Shown piece by piece: positions 34,249-43,019 of a DNA stretch of 64,000 nt (positions within the stretch are counted from its first letter, which is position 1; each line of letters opens with the position of its first letter). Source of the DNA: Bacteroidales bacterium. Lineage in GTDB: Bacteria > Bacteroidota > Bacteroidia > Bacteroidales > JAADJA01. The notes beneath the pieces are model-generated. The model did no database searches, was not told the origin of the DNA, and worked only from the letters and a program-made list of their open reading frames with translations. Location: assembly GCA_020052415.1 (NCBI GenBank), contig JAGVPB010000008.1:1-64000 (forward strand), read 5' to 3'. Made by a program: the position numbers and the translations under genes.

Positions 34249-36018
34249 ATGAAAGACTTTTTTAAATTCATGTTTGCCTCGATGCTCGGCTTTTTACTGA
34301 CATCGGTTATTTTATTCTTTCTGTTCCTGGCCTTTATTATGGCATTGGTTTCTTTGACAAAACCTGATGAGGTGTCAGTAAAAGATAATTCAATTCTTCA
34401 TTTGAAACTTGATTATGAGATTGAAGACAGGTCATCAAATAATCCTTTTAATTTTAATATGGATTTTGAATCTTTCAGGTCAAAACCGGGTCTCAATGAA
34501 ATAATTAAAAATATCGGTAAAGCTAAAAACGATGATAGAATTAAAGGTATTTTCCTTGATTTAATGGATGTCCCGTCAGGTTTGGCAACAATTTCAGAAA
34601 TCAGAAAAACCCTGGGAGATTTTAAAGAATCAGGGAAATTTATTTTTACGTATGGAGAAATTTATACTCAAAAAACTTATTACCTGGCAACCATTGCAGA
34701 TAAAATATTTGTAAATCCGGTTGGCATGCTTGAATTCAGGGGCTTCAGGGGAAATGTTGTTTTTATAAAAGGATTACTTGAAAAACTGGAAATTGAACCC
34801 CAGATCATCCGGCATGGAAAATACAAAAGTGCCATCGAACCTCTGATTCTGGATAAAATGAGCGAGGCCAATAAAGAACAAACCCTTGCATTTATACAAT
34901 CAATGTGGAATGATGTTGTTGGTGATATTTCAGAATCAAGAAAAATTGGAGACCAAAAATTAAATGAAATAGCCAACCTGCTTGAAGGATCAACGGCCCA
35001 GGATGCCTACAAACTTAATTTGATTGATTCGGTCATTTATTATGATCAGTTTCTGAATATTCTTGCGAAAAAAATAGAGAGTGAAAATGTAACCGGTGAG
35101 GATTTCATTACTTTGGATGACTATAATAATGTTACACCAAAAGAGAAAAAGGAGAAACACAGCAAAAACAAGATCGCTATAATCTATGCTTCGGGTTCAA
35201 TTATTCAGGGAGAGGGGGATGAGCTGTCAATCGGCTCTGATAAAATCGCCAGGACAATTCGCAATGCACGTTTCGACAAATCTATAAAAGCTGTGGTATT
35301 GAGAGTGAACTCGCCGGGTGGTGATGGCGTTGCCTCAGATGTTATCCTTCGGGAGGTAAACCTTACAAAATCGGAAAAACCTGTAGTGGTCTCAATGGGA
35401 AATTATGCTGCTTCGGGCGGGTATTATATTTCATGCGGTGCAAATAAGATTTTTGCCAATCCCAACACAATAACAGGTTCAATCGGTGTATTTGGCATAG
35501 TTCCTAATTTTCAAAAATTCTTCAATAACAAACTTGGGATTACATTCGATGAGGTGCTTACCAATGATAATGCAGATTTTATGGAAGTAACAAAACCGCT
35601 CAGCGAATATCAGTACACCCTGATTCAAAAAGAAATAGATAATTTCTACACCACATTTCTGCAGCATGTTTCAATAGGAAGGGATATGTCGCCGGAAGAC
35701 GTTGATGAAATCGCGCAAGGAAGGGTTTGGTCAGGTACGGATGCTCTTCGTCTTGGTTTGATTGATGAACTCGGCGGACTTGACGATGCTGTTGAATCTG
35801 CCGCGGAACTTGCAAAACTTGAAGACTACCGGATCATTGAACTTCCCACTCAGCTTGAGCCTTTTGAACAAATTGTACAGGACCTGACCGGAAAATCCGG
35901 TAAATTGGCATTGGAGCGTGAATTAGGAAATAGCTATAAATATTTCAAATATCTGAAAGAAATTTCTGAAATGGAAGGCATTCAGGCAAGGTTACCATTT
36001 AATATTGAAGTTGAATAA
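34249..36018 (+). CDS. sppA: Signal peptide peptidase SppA, long form
   Basis: SppA degrades signal peptides left in the inner membrane. The 589-residue protein has an N-terminal span (about 8-35) and two tandem ClpP/crotonase-like domains, as in E. coli SppA. Lys193 in HGKYKSAIEP is the general base in the first domain, and Ser389 in NYAASGGYYISCG is the nucleophile in the second. ITGSIGVFG follows. It is complete and stands alone, divergent from folK. Confidence 0.95.
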   Translation: MKDFFKFMFASMLGFLLTSVILFFLFLAFIMALVSLTKPDEVSVKDNSILHLKLDYEIEDRSSNNPFNFNMDFESFRSKPGLNEIIKNIGKAKNDDRIKGIFLDLMDVPSGLATISEIRKTLGDFKESGKFIFTYGEIYTQKTYYLATIADKIFVNPVGMLEFRGFRGNVVFIKGLLEKLEIEPQIIRHGKYKSAIEPLILDKMSEANKEQTLAFIQSMWNDVVGDISESRKIGDQKLNEIANLLEGSTAQDAYKLNLIDSVIYYDQFLNILAKKIESENVTGEDFITLDDYNNVTPKEKKEKHSKNKIAIIYASGSIIQGEGDELSIGSDKIARTIRNARFDKSIKAVVLRVNSPGGDGVASDVILREVNLTKSEKPVVVSMGNYAASGGYYISCGANKIFANPNTITGSIGVFGIVPNFQKFFNNKLGITFDEVLTNDNADFMEVTKPLSEYQYTLIQKEIDNFYTTFLQHVSIGRDMSPEDVDEIAQGRVWSGTDALRLGLIDELGGLDDAVESAAELAKLEDYRIIELPTQLEPFEQIVQDLTGKSGKLALERELGNSYKYFKYLKEISEMEGIQARLPFNIEVE

Positions 36019-36035
36019 AATTGAAGCCCGCAGTG

Positions 36036-36326
36036 TTACAGAAACACAATATCGTCAATAACATTCTTATTGACGACCTTATTCAGTGATTTTATCAGTT
36101 TGCTTTTGGCGAATGAAAGTTCGTGTTTCAAAGCAGGTGAATCGAGCTTAATATAGAGTTTATTTTTTCTGATATAAATCCTTTCGGTGTGGTTCGACAC
36201 CATTAAACCTGCTATTCTTTCCCATGAACTGATCAACCGGGTTTCATTAATACCATCTTCAAGCTTGTAAGCTTTCAGCAATTCATTAATGATTTCCTTC
36301 AGGGATTGTTCGTTGGAATCTTTCAA
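36036..36326 (-). CDS. DUF721 (DciA-like) protein
   Basis: The 96-residue protein has the DUF721 core (LISSWERIAGLMVSNHTERI, then YIKLDSPALKHELSFAKSKL). DUF721 proteins include DciA, a loader of the replicative helicase. It is the last gene of the porQ-ispH-recF group, 25 bp downstream of recF; the recF-DUF721 neighbourhood is common in bacteria and supports a replication or repair role. Helicase loading is inferred from the family. Confidence 0.8.
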   Translation of the reverse strand: MKDSNEQSLKEIINELLKAYKLEDGINETRLISSWERIAGLMVSNHTERIYIRKNKLYIKLDSPALKHELSFAKSKLIKSLNKVVNKNVIDDIVFL

Positions 36327-36351
36327 TTTGAATTTTATTTAAGGCTCTAAA

Positions 36352-37470
36352 TTACAAAGAATCCGAAAGCAATTTGGAAATGCCATCAGAAATTTCGAAG
36401 ATGATATTATCAATCTTTACCTGACGGAAAACATTCTCAACCCTTTCCTTTTTTGTGTCGGTAATAAAAGTCTGGCCAAAATTATTATTGCTTACAAGTT
36501 CGATGATCTGCTTTACACGGTTTTCGTCCAGTTTATCAAATATATCATCCAGCAGAACAATGGGCTTAAATCCGTTGACTTTCCTAGTGTATTCAAATTG
36601 AGCGAGTTTAACGGCAACAACAAATGATTTTTGCTGACCCTGCGATCCGAACCTTTTTAAAGGATAAAGATCAATATTAAATAAAAGATCATCCTTGTGA
36701 ATACCTGAATTTGTAAATCTGGTTTGTCTGTCGTTATCCCTGGAAACGGAGAGTAATTCTTCCAAAGATCTGTCGTGTAACTGCGACAAATATTGGATTT
36801 CCACTTTTTCTTTACCATTGGTTATAAAATCGAAAAAGTACTGAAATAATCCTTGAAATTCCATCAGGAATTCTTTCCGCTTAGCATATATTTTCTCTGC
36901 ATACTTTATGAGTTGCTGATCCCAGATTTCAAGGGCAGAGATATCAAAATAATTGAATTCAGCAAATTTTTTAAGTAAAACATTCCGTTGTAATAATGCC
37001 TTATTATAATTGATCAAATCGTCAAGGTAGATTTTGTCAAATTGTGAAATTACCGAATCAATATATTTTCTTCTTATTTCACTTCCTTCATTGATGAGAT
37101 CCCTGTCATTTGGCGAAATCATAACCAAAGGAAACAATCCGATATGATCCGACAGGCGGTCGTACTCCTTATCATTTAATTTAAATTGTTTTTTATGATT
37201 GCGTTTCTGAATACATGATACCAAATCACCACCATTGCCATTTTTGTGATAGGTTCCATGAATTGAAAAAAAAGCTGCATCATGCAGGATGTTTTGTGTA
37301 TCAATGGAGTTAAAATAGCTTTTACAAAAAGATAAATAATGAATACCATCGAGGATATTTGTTTTACCGGCTCCGTTATTCCCAATGAAACAGTTTATTT
37401 TATTAGAGAAAGTGAATTCAGCCTCCCGGTAATTTTTAAAATTCGTTAGTTTTAGGTTTTGTAAAAACAT
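36352..37470 (-). CDS. recF: DNA replication and repair protein RecF
   Basis: RecF acts with RecO and RecR at gapped DNA. The 372-residue SMC-like ATPase has Walker A GNNGAGKTNIL at about 29-39, the signature FGSQGQQKSFVVAVKLAQ and Walker B PIVLLDDIFDKLD. It is full length. Only 3 bp separate it from ispH upstream, so the two are co-transcribed. recR is also in this window, at 62974-63594. Confidence 0.95.
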   Translation of the reverse strand: MFLQNLKLTNFKNYREAEFTFSNKINCFIGNNGAGKTNILDGIHYLSFCKSYFNSIDTQNILHDAAFFSIHGTYHKNGNGGDLVSCIQKRNHKKQFKLNDKEYDRLSDHIGLFPLVMISPNDRDLINEGSEIRRKYIDSVISQFDKIYLDDLINYNKALLQRNVLLKKFAEFNYFDISALEIWDQQLIKYAEKIYAKRKEFLMEFQGLFQYFFDFITNGKEKVEIQYLSQLHDRSLEELLSVSRDNDRQTRFTNSGIHKDDLLFNIDLYPLKRFGSQGQQKSFVVAVKLAQFEYTRKVNGFKPIVLLDDIFDKLDENRVKQIIELVSNNNFGQTFITDTKKERVENVFRQVKIDNIIFEISDGISKLLSDSL

Positions 37471-37473
37471 GAT

Positions 37474-38343
37474 TTAATGTGTAGAGATATTATCTGCGAT
37501 TTTTTTCATAAGCCATCCGGGCGTTGAGGTTGCTCCACTGACTCCCACAGAAATAGCCTTGTTGTACCATTCGGATTTTAACTCACCCGGTGATGAAATG
37601 AAATAACTTCTTGGATTCATGGATTGGCAAATATTGAATAACTGTTTTCCGTTCGAACTGTTTTTACCACTTACAAATATAATCACTTCGTTTTGACTGC
37701 AGAATTCTTTCAACCTTGGAATTCTGCCCGATACCTGTCCGCAGATAGTATTATGGTATTTGAAGTCAGGATTTGTTATTCCCAATTTCAAGTACTTTTC
37801 TAAAACAACTTTGACAATTTCATCCAGGAACTCTTTATTTTTTGTCGTTTGTATAAATAGTCTCACCGGCAACCGGAAATTAATTTTATTAATATCTGCT
37901 ACCGATTCAATTATAATTGCTGTTCCCTCCGTCTGTCCTTTCAGCCCAATTACTTCAGGATGATTCTTATTTCCTGCAATAACTATTTGTCCATTCTTTA
38001 GCTGCATTTCTTTGAATGCTTGTTTTACCTTTTCCTGAAATTTTAAAACAACAGGACAGGTCGCATCAATTATTTCAAAATTATTTTTCCTGGCGTTTTC
38101 ATAAGTTGATGGCGGTTCTCCATGAGCTCTGAACATAATCTTAGCTCCCTGGATATTTTCCAAATCTTTGTAATGAAGAGTGCTTAAACCGGATTTTTCA
38201 AGTCGCTGGATTTCTTCGTCGTTGTGGACAATTTCTCCCAGGCAAAAAAGCTTTTGATTTTGCTGAAGCCCTTCTTCAGCCTTCTGTATTGCTTTCTTTA
38301 CTCCGAAACAAAAGCCGGCATAAGGATCGAGGGTTACTTTCAT
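37474..38343 (-). CDS. ispH: 4-Hydroxy-3-methylbut-2-enyl diphosphate reductase
   Basis: IspH makes IPP and DMAPP in the last step of the MEP isoprenoid pathway. The three iron-sulfur cysteines are present: Cys12 in GFCFGVKKA, DATCPVV and NTICGQVSGR. The motif EIVHN and the substrate-binding ISVGVSGATSTP are also present. The length of 289 residues is normal. It lies between porQ and recF in one minus-strand operon. Confidence 0.96.
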   Translation of the reverse strand: MKVTLDPYAGFCFGVKKAIQKAEEGLQQNQKLFCLGEIVHNDEEIQRLEKSGLSTLHYKDLENIQGAKIMFRAHGEPPSTYENARKNNFEIIDATCPVVLKFQEKVKQAFKEMQLKNGQIVIAGNKNHPEVIGLKGQTEGTAIIIESVADINKINFRLPVRLFIQTTKNKEFLDEIVKVVLEKYLKLGITNPDFKYHNTICGQVSGRIPRLKEFCSQNEVIIFVSGKNSSNGKQLFNICQSMNPRSYFISSPGELKSEWYNKAISVGVSGATSTPGWLMKKIADNISTH

Positions 38344-38386
38344 TTTGGAACAGGTTATAGAGAAAAGGAATTTTCGAATGGTTACT

Positions 38387-39442
38387 CTAATTCTTCGTTC
38401 TGTAAAAATCCGATAAATTAGTTGTTACAGTGATATAATTTGGCGATCCAACCAAATGCCAGGCTGAACGGGAATAACTAAATTGAAACTTTGAGACACG
38501 AATTCCAAGTCCCCACGAAAAACCAACAGTGGAAGCCTTAGTTTCAATTTTCATTTCCTGTCTTCTCTGATAATTATATCCTGCCCGTAAACTAAGAAAC
38601 TTCCCAATATAGAATTCACCTCCAACAACGATATGTCGCATGAAATTATCTGCAAATTCCTCAATCCGGGTATCCTTAAGTACTTCTCCTGTAATTGGAT
38701 CTGTTTGACTGACTGCCGGATCTTCATATCTCAGATTCCACTTTTCCAGATGATTGTACAGTACCGAATATCTGAATGGAAGGTGTTTTAAGCGCTGGGA
38801 AATTCCCATCTGGATTTCAAATGGAATGGGTTCACTATTATCATTATACTGTTTGAACTGCCTTCCGATATTGCAGGCAATGAGTGATGCGTTGAAACTG
38901 TTATCACGGCTTGTATAGCTCCCTGCAACATCAACCGCCATACCATAGGATTTATAGCTTTCGAAGGCAGAATAGAAAAATTTAAGATTTGCTCCAAGCG
39001 AAAATAATGAGTCCAGTTGTCTTCCCCATCCGATATTCAGAGCTGTTTCACTGGTATAAAAGTTTCCGGTGGGTCCCTCATTTTCATCGTAACCATCAAA
39101 TTCACCATAATTTAAGTATTTGATTGATCCGACAAAACTCCCCAGTTTATTGAAGTGTCTGCCATAGGAGGCAACACCAAAATTACCACCGGCAAAAAAA
39201 TCCACATATTCCAAACCAAGATGATTGTGCATGGCCGGACTAATAAGTGATGGATTTGTGGTCACAATCGTAATATCATCATCATTGATTGTCAAAAAAT
39301 CTCCACCCATTGCTACAATTCTGGCAGAAGAGGGTAAATTGAGAAATTCAACTGTGTTATCACCACCAATCTGAGCGTTGATCCCGGTATTAAATATGAG
39401 TAAAATAAAACAAAGAAGAGTACAAACTATCCGATATTTCAT
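38387..39442 (-). CDS. porQ: Type IX secretion system protein PorQ
   Basis: The 351-residue product has a signal peptide (ending INAQ), the PorQ/PorV-type start VEFLNLPSSARIVAMGG and the strand-rich barrel of this outer-membrane family. PorQ is an accessory component of the attachment complex that anchors T9SS cargo at the surface in Porphyromonas. Its presence fits the three T9SS-signal proteins elsewhere in the window. It is the first gene of the porQ-ispH-recF-DUF721 group, with a promoter-like TAGGTTTG on the minus strand at 39475-39468. Confidence 0.85.
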   Translation of the reverse strand: MKYRIVCTLLCFILLIFNTGINAQIGGDNTVEFLNLPSSARIVAMGGDFLTINDDDITIVTTNPSLISPAMHNHLGLEYVDFFAGGNFGVASYGRHFNKLGSFVGSIKYLNYGEFDGYDENEGPTGNFYTSETALNIGWGRQLDSLFSLGANLKFFYSAFESYKSYGMAVDVAGSYTSRDNSFNASLIACNIGRQFKQYNDNSEPIPFEIQMGISQRLKHLPFRYSVLYNHLEKWNLRYEDPAVSQTDPITGEVLKDTRIEEFADNFMRHIVVGGEFYIGKFLSLRAGYNYQRRQEMKIETKASTVGFSWGLGIRVSKFQFSYSRSAWHLVGSPNYITVTTNLSDFYRTKN

Positions 39443-39467
39443 TGATTGAGTTATTATTTACAAATCA

Positions 39468-39475
39468 CAAACCTA
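39468..39475 (-). promoter_or_regulatory. Possible -7 box of the porQ operon
   Basis: Minus-strand TAGGTTTG, matching TAnnTTTG, 25 bp before porQ. The -33 element is unclear. Confidence 0.4.
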
Positions 39476-39522
39476 CAAATTTTAGGAACGTAAGTTTTAA
39501 ACAATTATTTTTAAAGGATTAA

Positions 39523-39553
39523 AAGTAAAAAAAAATCCGCCGACCGGCGGATT
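39523..39553 (-). terminator. Terminator of the thrS-infC-rpmI-rplT operon
   Basis: A perfect 8-bp stem AATCCGCC (39534-39541) / GGCGGATT (39546-39553) with a 4-nt loop. On the minus strand it is followed by a T-run (39533-39526) just after the rplT stop. Confidence 0.85.
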
Positions 39554-39556
39554 CCT

Positions 39557-39901
39557 TTACTTTATCGCATCTAATATTGCTTTAAATGCATCAGGGTTAT
39601 TCATCGCAAGATCGGCTAACGCCTTGCGGTTTAATTCAATATCCTTTTTATGCAGTTTTCCCATAAATTCGGAATACGACATTCCGTATTCACGAACTGC
39701 TGCATTGATTCTTTGAATCCAAAGACCTCTGAAGTTTCGTTTTTTTGTTCGTCTGTCGCGGTATGCATACACCTGGCCTTTTTCGTATGCATTTTTGGCC
39801 ACCGTCCAAACATTCTTGCGCCGTCCAAATTGTCCTTTTACCCTTTGGAGGATTTTTTTTCTCCTTTGGCGCGATGCTACTGCATTTACTGATCGTGGCA
39901 T
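39557..39901 (-). CDS. rplT: 50S ribosomal protein L20
   Basis: A 114-residue basic protein starting [18 protein letters not shown], with [17 protein letters not shown] and the C-terminal globular part [20 protein letters not shown] that binds 23S rRNA and, in several bacteria, its own mRNA. It is the last gene of the operon and is preceded by a 79-nt gap that holds a stable hairpin. Confidence 0.97.
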   Translation of the reverse strand: MPRSVNAVASRQRRKKILQRVKGQFGRRKNVWTVAKNAYEKGQVYAYRDRRTKKRNFRGLWIQRINAAVREYGMSYSEFMGKLHKKDIELNRKALADLAMNNPDAFKAILDAIK

Positions 39902-39917
39902 AATTTAATTTTTTTTG

Positions 39918-39959
39918 CTTTAGCGTTTCGTCGTAATACGAAATCTTTTTTGGCTAAAG
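39918..39959 (-). promoter_or_regulatory. Stem-loop in the rpmI-rplT intergenic region
   Basis: CTTTAGC (39918-39924) pairs with GCTAAAG (39953-39959), and inside it TTTCGT (39926-39931) pairs with ACGAAA (39938-39943). On the transcribed strand it precedes an A-run, not a T-run, and ends about 17 nt before the rplT start. It is a candidate L20 autoregulatory site or translation-coupling structure. Confidence 0.45.
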
Positions 39960-39980
39960 ACAAGTTAAACATTATTTTAA

Positions 39981-40175
39981 TTACTTCGAAATCAAGCTTC
40001 TTATATTTGCGTCATCTGTCTTATCAACAATGGAAAAGTAACCGAGATTACGTTTCCGTTTTTTTGATTTTTTAGTCAGAATGTGGCTTTTATAAGCATG
40101 CTTCCTTTTTAATTTACCTGTTCCGGTGAATGAAAATCGCTTTTTTGCACCGGATTTAGACTTCATTTTTGGCAT
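39981..40175 (-). CDS. rpmI: 50S ribosomal protein L35
   Basis: A 64-residue basic protein starting [20 protein letters not shown], the standard L35 N-terminus. [21 protein letters not shown] follows in a typical way, ending with the [13 protein letters not shown] segment. It sits between infC and rplT, as in most bacteria. Confidence 0.96.
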   Translation of the reverse strand: MPKMKSKSGAKKRFSFTGTGKLKRKHAYKSHILTKKSKKRKRNLGYFSIVDKTDDANIRSLISK

Positions 40176-40203
40176 TACATTCAGTTTTTATATTAATTGA
40201 AAA

Positions 40204-40752
40204 TTATTTCTTTGGTGACAGTATCATAATCATTCGTTTTCCTTCAAGCCTGGGCATTTGCTCAACTTTTCCATATTCTTCAACTTCCTGTGCAAACCTC
40301 AGAAGAATGATCTCACCAGTGTCTTTATATACGATTGAACGACCCTTGAAAAATACATCTACTTTAACTTTGGCTCCATCCTGCAAAAATTTTATTGCAT
40401 GCCGTAGTTTGAAATTAAAGTCGTGATCATCAGTATGAGGTCCAAGCCGGATTTCCTTGACTACAACCTTTACGGTTTTAGCTTTAATTTCTTTTTGTTT
40501 TTTCTTCCTGTCGAATAGGAATTTTTTGTAATCTATAACTTTACAAACAGGAGGATCGGCTGCTGGTGAAATTTCAACGAGATCCAAATCCTGTTCCCGT
40601 GCCATATTAATTGCCTCACGCGAAGAAAATATTCCATTTTCAACATTTTCTCCCACCAATCTTACCATAGGGGAGGTAATCCTTTCATTAATTTTGAATG
40701 GCTCTTCGGGTCTTTTGAAACCTCTGCCAGGTCTGAAAAATTGTTTTGCTAT
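40204..40752 (-). CDS. infC: Translation initiation factor IF-3, probable AUA start
   Basis: IF-3 binds the 30S subunit and checks the start codon. The first ATG in frame (40668) would remove the N-terminal KINERIT region. Reading upstream to the thrS stop, the frame has no ATG, GTG, TTG or CTG, but an ATA at 40752-40750 lies 7 nt after a perfect AGGAGG. That start gives 182 residues ([19 protein letters not shown]...), the usual length. E. coli infC uses a rare AUU start for autoregulation; an AUA start here would serve the same purpose. The body is typical: [20 protein letters not shown] and [17 protein letters not shown]. Confidence 0.85.
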   Translation of the reverse strand: MAKQFFRPGRGFKRPEEPFKINERITSPMVRLVGENVENGIFSSREAINMAREQDLDLVEISPAADPPVCKVIDYKKFLFDRKKKQKEIKAKTVKVVVKEIRLGPHTDDHDFNFKLRHAIKFLQDGAKVKVDVFFKGRSIVYKDTGEIILLRFAQEVEEYGKVEQMPRLEGKRMIMILSPKK

Positions 40753-40770
40753 TTTATTGCCTCCTATATA

Positions 40771-42711
40771 TTAATTTATTTCAAGTGACTTTTCAATTTC
40801 TTTATTCACCATTTGTACAAATGCCTGCAATGTCATTTTCCCCTTATCTCCTTCACCCTGCTTTCTCACTGCAACCAGTTCCTCCGTCTCTTCCTGCTCC
40901 CCTACAATCAGCATATAAGGAATTCTCATTAATTCAGCGTCCCTTATTTTCTTGCCGGTCTTTTCGCTTCGGTCATCAATTTGGGCGCGAAGTTCGGCAT
41001 TATTAAGGAAACTAAAAACTTTTTCAGCATATTTTTGAAATTTTTCACTAATGGGCAAAATGATTACCTGATCCGGTGTTAACCATAAAGGGAATTTTCC
41101 GGCAGTATGTTCAATTAAAACCGCGACAAATCTTTCCATTGATCCGAAAGGAGCCCTGTGGATCATAACAGGACGATGCTTTTCATTATCGCTTCCCTTA
41201 TATTCAAGTTCAAATCTCTCAGGTAAATTATAATCAACCTGGATTGTGCCCAACTGCCACTTTCTGCCGATGGCATCCCTTACCATAAAGTCCATCTTGG
41301 GACCATAAAAAGCGGCCTCTCCCAAAACTATCTCCGCTTCCAGGCCGGTTTCTTCAGCAACTTCAATGATAGCCTTTTCTGCTTTTTCCCAGTTTTCGTC
41401 GGTACCGATATATTTTTCCTTATTATTCGGATCCCTTAAAGAAATCTGAACGGTAAAATTATTGAATTCGAGAGCTTTGAATATAATCATTACAATTTTC
41501 ATGACTCCCTTGAATTCCTCTTTAACCTGGTCGGGTGTACAGAAAATATGAGCGTCATCCTGTGTAAACCCTCTTACTCTGGTTAATCCATGAAGCTCAC
41601 CGCTTTGTTCATAACGGTAAACAGTACCAAATTCTGCATACCTGATAGGCAATTCCTTGTATGAATGAGGTTTGCTTTTATAAATCTCACAGTGATGCGG
41701 ACAGTTCATGGGTTTGAGAAAAAATTGCTCTCCTTCAATTGGAGTTGAAATTGGCTGAAAGGAATCAGCGCCGTATTTATCAAAGTGCCCCGACGTTTTA
41801 TATAACTCGACATTTCCGATATGAGGCGTAATTACTGGATCGTAACCGGCTTCTTTCTGAACTTTCTTTAGAAATTGTTCCAGCTTTTCACGAAGTTGTG
41901 CCCCTTTGGGAAGCCAGAGCGGAAGGCCTTGTCCTACTTTTTGAGAGAAGGTAAACAATTCAAGTTCTTTCCCGATTTTCCGGTGATCACGTTTCCTGGC
42001 TTCTTCCAGCTTAACAAGGAATTCATCAAGCTCACTTTTTTTTGGGAATGTGATACCATAGATCCTTGTAAGTTGTTTGCGTTTTTCATCGCCACGCCAG
42101 TAAGCACCGGCAATATTTAATAACTTTACAGCTTTGATCGGGCTGGTATCAGGAAGGTGAGGTCCGCGGCACAGATCGGTAAATTTTCCCGATTCATAAA
42201 ATGTAATCTGTCCATCTTCAAGCTCTTCAATCAGCTCGAGTTTATATTCATCACCTTTTTCAGTAAAATATTTAACAGCATCTGGTTTGGAAACCTCCTT
42301 ACGGATATATTTTTGTTTCTCTCTGGCCAATTCCAGCATTTTGTCCTCAATTTTCTTAAGGTCATTCTCCGAAATAAGCCTTTCGCCGAAGTCTATATCG
42401 TAATAAAATCCATTCTCTATATCAGGGCCAATCCCAAATTTTGCGCCGGGGTAAAAATGTTCGACCGATTCGGCCATCAAATGTGCCGATGAATGCCACA
42501 TAGTGGATTTCCCTTCAGGATCATTCCATGTCAGTAGCTGAAGGCTGGCGTCAGAATTTATTGGCCGTGTAGCGTCAATAACTTCACCATTAACTTTTGC
42601 CGACAATACATTTCTTGCAAGTCCCTCGCTGATGCCTAAAGCAATCTCAAGCGCAGTAATCCCAGTGATATATTGCTTTACCCTGCCGTCAGGAAAAGTT
42701 ATATTTATCAT
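40771..42711 (-). CDS. thrS: Threonyl-tRNA synthetase
   Basis: The 646-residue class II synthetase charges tRNA-Thr. In order it has the TGS domain ([20 protein letters not shown]), the editing domain with [12 protein letters not shown] (about 73-84), the catalytic core with motif 2 [20 protein letters not shown] and the zinc-binding [11 protein letters not shown], motif 3 [11 protein letters not shown], and the anticodon-binding domain. It leads the translation operon; infC begins 18 nt after its stop. Confidence 0.97.
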   Translation of the reverse strand: MINITFPDGRVKQYITGITALEIALGISEGLARNVLSAKVNGEVIDATRPINSDASLQLLTWNDPEGKSTMWHSSAHLMAESVEHFYPGAKFGIGPDIENGFYYDIDFGERLISENDLKKIEDKMLELAREKQKYIRKEVSKPDAVKYFTEKGDEYKLELIEELEDGQITFYESGKFTDLCRGPHLPDTSPIKAVKLLNIAGAYWRGDEKRKQLTRIYGITFPKKSELDEFLVKLEEARKRDHRKIGKELELFTFSQKVGQGLPLWLPKGAQLREKLEQFLKKVQKEAGYDPVITPHIGNVELYKTSGHFDKYGADSFQPISTPIEGEQFFLKPMNCPHHCEIYKSKPHSYKELPIRYAEFGTVYRYEQSGELHGLTRVRGFTQDDAHIFCTPDQVKEEFKGVMKIVMIIFKALEFNNFTVQISLRDPNNKEKYIGTDENWEKAEKAIIEVAEETGLEAEIVLGEAAFYGPKMDFMVRDAIGRKWQLGTIQVDYNLPERFELEYKGSDNEKHRPVMIHRAPFGSMERFVAVLIEHTAGKFPLWLTPDQVIILPISEKFQKYAEKVFSFLNNAELRAQIDDRSEKTGKKIRDAELMRIPYMLIVGEQEETEELVAVRKQGEGDKGKMTLQAFVQMVNKEIEKSLEIN

Positions 42712-42742
42712 GTTGAATAAACCTTTTTAAAAAATGTGGGTG

Positions 42743-42772
42743 CAAAAGTAATAAAATGTATTAAAGTAGCAA
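42743..42772 (-). promoter_or_regulatory. Promoter of the thrS operon
   Basis: On the minus strand TTG (42772-42770) and TACTTTTG (42750-42743) are 19 nt apart, the expected -33/-7 spacing in Bacteroidetes. thrS begins 31 nt downstream. Confidence 0.55.
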
Positions 42773-42809
42773 CATCGGTGATGCGATAAATCCTGTATTC
42801 TTGAACAGA

Positions 42810-42977
42810 TCAGAAGGGCAGGGTGGAAGGATAAAAAAATACTACCAGCGAACCAATAGCAAATAACATAATACCCAGCAGGAGGAACATATATCCAATC
42901 ACTTTTTTTCTTTTGAGCATCGCAAACGTGCCGAATCCGATAAAGAAAACTGCAAAAATGAAAAGTTGAAGTATCAT
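42810..42977 (-). CDS. Short two-span membrane protein
   Basis: A 55-residue frame with ATG at 42977 and stop at 42810. The product is two hydrophobic helices (ILQLFIFAVFFIGFGTFA and GYMFLLLGIMLFAIGSLVVF) joined by a basic LKRKKV turn, ending YPSTLPF. The positive loop suggests both termini face the periplasm. It lies 42 bp downstream of a secreted-protein gene on the same strand and may be its co-transcribed partner. I do not know the family. Confidence 0.6.
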   Translation of the reverse strand: MILQLFIFAVFFIGFGTFAMLKRKKVIGYMFLLLGIMLFAIGSLVVFFYPSTLPF

Positions 42978-43019
42978 ATTTCTTTATGTCATTTTTTGAT
43001 CATCGCAATTCTACGTTTA

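Noticed and set aside
40204-40668. ATG 40668 as the IF-3 start
   Set aside because: It would drop the conserved N-terminal residues and ignores the AGGAGG at about 40760.
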